Shown here piece after piece: positions 36,023-39,012 of a stretch of 39,012 nucleotides of DNA. Under the pieces are notes generated by a model. The model saw only the letters and a list, made by a program, of their open reading frames with translations, was not told the DNA's origin and did not search any database. The DNA lies in NCBI GenBank assembly GCA_016787295.1, contig JAEUUX010000150.1, positions 1 through 39,012 of the forward strand. The letters are read 5' to 3'. The position numbers and the translations under genes are program-made. Every line of letters starts with the position of its first letter. Position 1 is the stretch's first letter. Origin of the DNA: Chitinophagales bacterium. GTDB taxonomy: Bacteria > Bacteroidota > Bacteroidia > Chitinophagales > UBA2359.

Positions 36023-36044
36023 AGAATTTTTGGTTTTGGGTGGT

Positions 36045-36971
36045 TTACTTTTTATTCTTTGCGATGATTTGTTGGATTTCTTCTACTGTTTTTCGAGTAG
36101 ATATCGCGATAAGTTCAAAGTTTACACCGTTTTGATAGAAGTTTAAAATCGTCTGCTCTTCTTTTGCTTCCGCCTCTTTGCGCAATTGTTCTTCCTTTGC
36201 TTCCGCCTCTTTGCGCAATTGCTCTTTCTCCACTTCGGCTTTAGCTTCGGCTTCGGCTTTTCCCTCATCTCTCGCAAGCTCAATTTCACCTTTTTGGTCT
36301 TGTTCGCGCATACCTGCGTTCTGGTAAGCGATAAGATCCTCTTTTTTCCAAGAGTGTTTATCGGCTTCTTGATACGCTGTTTTTAAGCCTTCATCTTCTA
36401 TATCTTCGGGGATAACGTCCAAATTTCCCGCATTTTTGATGAAAAATGTCCACTTGTCTACCAAAGAAGCCAATTCATGGCGTTTTTTCTTGAACTTTGT
36501 CAATTGAATAAAACGATGTTGAATGTCACTCAAAACGCATTGACCTGTTTCTTCTTCGATACTGTAATGTTTAGAAAGGTAGTTTTTACCAAAGCCAATA
36601 CTAAAATTTAAAATACCGATAAAATAAGTTGGTTTTAGTTTCGGGTAGTCTTCGCCCCGATCTATTTGCATCGAATAGTCGCGGGAAGTGTAAAACTGCA
36701 CCCGTTTGTCAAAGCCTTTTTTATCCGCAACTTGCATCTCCACAATAAACTGTCGTCCGCGCTGGTCAGTTGCCCGCACGTCGAGGATGCTCGCTTTTTC
36801 ACCTTTGAGGCGTGGCAACAAATATGGGTCAATAATGGTGACTTTTGAAATGCGATTGCTGCCTTCCAAATCCAAAACGGCATTTAGAAAGGATATTAAA
36901 ACAATGCTCTTTTTTGAGTTGCCAAATATTTTTCGAAAGGCAACATCATTTTTTACGTCTACAAATTTCAT
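36045..36971 (-). CDS. PD-(D/E)XK nuclease-family 'transposase' (Rpn-like)
   Basis: The ATG at 36971 gives 308 residues. The start KFVDVKNDVAFRKIFGNSK fits the PD-(D/E)XK nuclease-transposase family (PF12784-like). The core has Asp64 (SILDVRATDQRG) and Glu78-Met-Gln80 (FIVEMQ). The middle contains YPKLKPTYFIGILNFSI, and residues 239-260 repeat EQLRKEAEAKE. A C-terminal helix pair, ELIAISTRKTVEEIQQII, resembles the tail of the Rpn protein at 11059-12102. Activity is inferred as DNA cleavage. The gene is bracketed by 74-bp direct repeats and lies between two MITE copies, which suggests a mobile cassette. Confidence 0.85.
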   Translation of the reverse strand: MKFVDVKNDVAFRKIFGNSKKSIVLISFLNAVLDLEGSNRISKVTIIDPYLLPRLKGEKASILDVRATDQRGRQFIVEMQVADKKGFDKRVQFYTSRDYSMQIDRGEDYPKLKPTYFIGILNFSIGFGKNYLSKHYSIEEETGQCVLSDIQHRFIQLTKFKKKRHELASLVDKWTFFIKNAGNLDVIPEDIEDEGLKTAYQEADKHSWKKEDLIAYQNAGMREQDQKGEIELARDEGKAEAEAKAEVEKEQLRKEAEAKEEQLRKEAEAKEEQTILNFYQNGVNFELIAISTRKTVEEIQQIIAKNKK

Positions 36972-36997
36972 CACGGAATAGGTTTAGTTTGAGAATG

Positions 36998-37005
36998 CAA
37001 AGATA
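36998..37005 (-). promoter_or_regulatory. -7 box TATCTTTG for the nuclease gene
   Basis: A minus-strand TATCTTTG followed by CATTC, 26 bases before the ATG at 36971. Confidence 0.6.
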
Positions 37006-37030
37006 CGGTTTTTTTGTGAATTTACTGCCC

Positions 37031-37104
37031 GATATTGGATTTTTGTCTCGGCTGTGTTTAATATTTTTACGCCAAATTTTGCAATATTTCGCAAAATTTG
37101 GCGT
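37031..37104. repeat. 74-bp direct repeat, right copy, with hairpin
   Basis: This is the second copy of the repeat at 35949-36022, with the same orientation and the same perfect 14-bp hairpin. It lies just upstream of the nuclease promoter. Confidence 0.85.
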
Positions 37105-37286
37105 TTGGTGTTTGTTTTTTGGGGGGATAAATTTGGTTGAACAAATATCCGATTTTTTTTACTTTTGTTTATGAACTTGGTTTTGTCGCTTCGGAGCTTT
37201 TTTAATTTCGTTGAACGGTTGGCATACACGCAGAGCGATAGCCTTGTCGTGTTGTGCAGTGTTGGACGATTTTTGTTTTTATTTGT

Positions 37287-37760
37287 TATACTGAATTGAA
37301 AATACTTTTCGGATTTGATAATGAACGATGTTACGTACTCGCCTCAAAATGCCACATCAATTAACGACCATTTGCCGTTCCTCCAAATGCTATTATCGTA
37401 AGTGACAAATGGTGATTCTGCTTTTTTGTTCACCCAAAAAAGCAGCAAAAAAGGGTGTTCTTTTTCAAGTGGATTCGTCCGGCGTGCTGTGGTCTTTGCT
37501 TAATTTTGTGGTAGCAAGCAGAATCGTAGGCATTTTGGCTGTTTTTCCTCATTAGCTACCACAAAATGTAGGCAATCGTTGAGGCAATTTATCATTCTTT
37601 GTCTGTTTAACCATGACTTTCATGCCTCAACGACCGAAACAGCACTATTTAGGGTGACGAAAATAGTGTAAGCAGATGTGCGTTTTTCGTGACCGCAATT
37701 ATTTGTCTCAAACACTGTCAACATTTTACAAAATCCGAAGACTGTATTCAATTTAGTATA
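37287..37760 (+). mobile_element. MITE-like element, copy B (474 bp)
   Basis: It has the same orientation and ends as copy A. The 13-bp and 10-bp internal inverted repeats are conserved although other positions differ. No coding frame is present. The spacer before it (37105-37286) holds an imperfect palindrome, GCATACACG (37222-37230) against CGTGTTGTGC (37248-37257). The spacer after it (37761-37916) shows no gene. Confidence 0.85.
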
Positions 37761-37916
37761 TATTCTTTGCCATGTTCTCTTGTTTTGTGTAAAGGTGAAA
37801 AATAAAGTTAAATTTTCATCAACTTTGTTTTTTTGTTATTGTTGTTTTTGTTCTTAAAATATCAGGTAGCGGCTACATGGACGACGTGGCGGCGTTTAGG
37901 AGTGCTGTGCGTAGAT

Positions 37917-38933
37917 TCATTGCCTGCTGTTGTTCACGCTTCCATTCAATGACTTGTTTTGTAACCGTTTATTTCTTATTAGAATCCTAAAATACGGGCA
38001 TTTTCCTCCTATTGATAAGTCTTTATCATCGCTCCCTTTTCTGAATTTAATTATTTCAAATTGGTCAGGATTAAATTTATGTAGAAATGTTATAGGCACT
38101 CCCATATATCCGTCATAGTCTAATGGTATGTACTCGGTTTTATCAACGTTTATACCGTCATAATTATCATATTTCGGATATTCAGCTTCGTTCCCAAAAT
38201 ATTTTTTTGTGAGTTCTATATCTTCGTGCCTTTTGAAGTTATCTATGTTTGTCAACCATAAGCAATTGTTTGGCGAGACTATTCTATTTCCGCTGCTATC
38301 TATTCTCGCCTCTGTGCCATAAAGTTCGTAATGCTCAGGCACTATAAACCCTGAAACACCTCTGCCAAGATTAATCCCTAACCATGCTTTATTTTCTTTA
38401 ATTAATTTAAATATTTCTTTATAGGTTATTGCATTTATATTACCAATAATCAAATATTTCTTATCGTATTTAACCAATTGACCTACAAATTCTCTGAACA
38501 ATGAAAATGGTGGATTAGTAACGACAATGTCAGACTGTTTCAACAGTTCAACACTCTCTGGGCTGCGAAAATCTCCATCTCCATTAAAGTAAACAATATC
38601 AGTTGAACCTGGGTGCTTTATCTCGCCTTCTGTTCCTGTATATTCATAAAAAAACCCATTTTCACCATTTTCGGTGTTAAATAACTCTTTTTTTTGTTCT
38701 TGATAGCAAGCCGCAATCAATTTTTTTAGTCCTAATTCCTTAAAATTAGATGAAAAATATTTAAAAAAGTTGCTAATGCGAGCATCATCACAATTACAAA
38801 AAACCACCTTGTCCTTAAAGTGATTTTTATAGTATTGTAATTCACTCTCTATGTCACAAAGTTGCGTGTAGAATTCGTCACTCTTTGACTTTTTTGCTTT
38901 TTGCAATAATTTATTCGTTGCATTTCTTGCCAT
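37917..38933 (-). CDS. EcoRI-family adenine-specific DNA methyltransferase
   Basis: This 338-residue protein begins MARNATNKLLQKAKKSKSDE, essentially the start of M.EcoRI. It contains CNCDDARISNFFKYF, the catalytic TNPPFSLFREF (NPPF at 140-143), GRGVSGFIVPEHYELYGTEA and PITFLHKFNPDQFEIIKFRK, all as I remember them from M.EcoRI (326 residues). It should methylate the inner adenine of GAATTC and protect host DNA. The last 12 residues, after RILIRNKRLQ, go beyond M.EcoRI and may be read-through into a foreign junction. The gene is very AT-rich compared with the household genes, pointing to horizontal transfer. It begins 9 bases after the stop of the endonuclease frame. Confidence 0.95.
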   Translation of the reverse strand: MARNATNKLLQKAKKSKSDEFYTQLCDIESELQYYKNHFKDKVVFCNCDDARISNFFKYFSSNFKELGLKKLIAACYQEQKKELFNTENGENGFFYEYTGTEGEIKHPGSTDIVYFNGDGDFRSPESVELLKQSDIVVTNPPFSLFREFVGQLVKYDKKYLIIGNINAITYKEIFKLIKENKAWLGINLGRGVSGFIVPEHYELYGTEARIDSSGNRIVSPNNCLWLTNIDNFKRHEDIELTKKYFGNEAEYPKYDNYDGINVDKTEYIPLDYDGYMGVPITFLHKFNPDQFEIIKFRKGSDDKDLSIGGKCPYFRILIRNKRLQNKSLNGSVNNSRQ

Positions 38934-38942
38934 AATTGCCCT

Positions 38943-39011
38943 CTATTTAGTCTTAGTTATTTGATTAAACAAATCACTTCCCAACACTTTAAGAGAAGTT
39001 TTTGAAATTTC
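38943..39011 (-). CDS. EcoRI-like restriction endonuclease, last 22 residues only
   Basis: An open frame enters from the window edge and ends at the stop at 38945-38943. It reads EISKTSLKVLGSDLFNQITK, then TK. The R.EcoRI C-terminus, from memory, ends TSLRVLGRDLFEQLTSK, so nearly every position matches or is conservative. The order (R then M, same strand) is that of the EcoRI operon. The rest, including the catalytic PD-(D/E)XK core, lies outside the window, so integrity cannot be judged. Confidence 0.85.
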   Translation of the reverse strand, partial: EISKTSLKVLGSDLFNQITKTK

Positions 39012-39012
39012 A

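Noticed and set aside
37171-37299. A 42-codon frame after a TACTTTTG box at 37160-37167
   Set aside because: It runs into MITE copy B, has no recognisable content, and the box is only one of many A/T-rich matches; kept out of the feature list.
1-39012. tRNA or rRNA genes
   Set aside because: I saw no cloverleaf-like sequence or ribosomal RNA signature on either strand.

Overview
The window looks like chromosomal DNA of a member of the Bacteroidota. At least thirteen genes or transcription units are preceded by a TAnnTTTG -7 box (often TACCTTTG followed by CA), Shine-Dalgarno sequences are almost absent, and several families are typical of the phylum: Porin_10-type porin, DUF2851, the TM2/DUF2752 pair, a YHS lipoprotein beside SCO, and PD-(D/E)XK 'transposase' nucleases. 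I cannot assign a genus.

Layout. 1-5170: metabolic genes on the + strand (SDR oxidoreductase, cupin, propionyl-CoA carboxylase beta subunit, DUF72) and a TM2/DUF2752 membrane pair closed by a strong terminator. 5171-9430: an L,D-transpeptidase and a DUF697 protein (-) diverging from creD (+), with two copies of a ~110-bp dispersed repeat. 9454-13776 (-): a copper/cytochrome-oxidase type lipoprotein operon (YHS, helical lipoprotein, SCO), an Rpn-type nuclease, a DinB protein, and prfB with its programmed +1 frameshift. 13885-16881: hutI and serA diverge from a very AT-rich, repeat-filled spacer. 16983-17142: a short free-standing transcription unit. 17179-23402: metG (-), then mreBCD and DUF2851 (+). 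23480-27175: an AT-rich two-gene DNA methylase/nuclease module, then nrdA. 29580-30418: non-coding DNA with a terminator and a 41-bp tandem repeat array. 30419-33959 (-): rsmG, the third dispersed repeat, a porin and a lipoprotein. 34076-39012: an accessory tail with two copies of a ~470-bp MITE-like element, a DUF445 membrane protein, an Rpn-type nuclease flanked by 74-bp direct repeats, and an EcoRI-family restriction-modification system cut by the window edge.

The household genes cover cell shape (mreBCD), wall cross-linking, translation (metG, prfB, rsmG), serine and histidine metabolism, and deoxynucleotide synthesis. The accessory parts are defence and mobility modules. Best candidates for new biology are the methylase/PD-(D/E)XK pair at 23.5-27.2 kb, the MITE-like family, the 41-bp repeats that keep a hairpin while changing its sequence, and the small promoter-ORF-terminator unit at 17.0 kb. 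The EcoRI-like system is not new in kind, but its match is striking and GAATTC appears nearly absent from the window. All homology statements are from memory of the families; no search was run.
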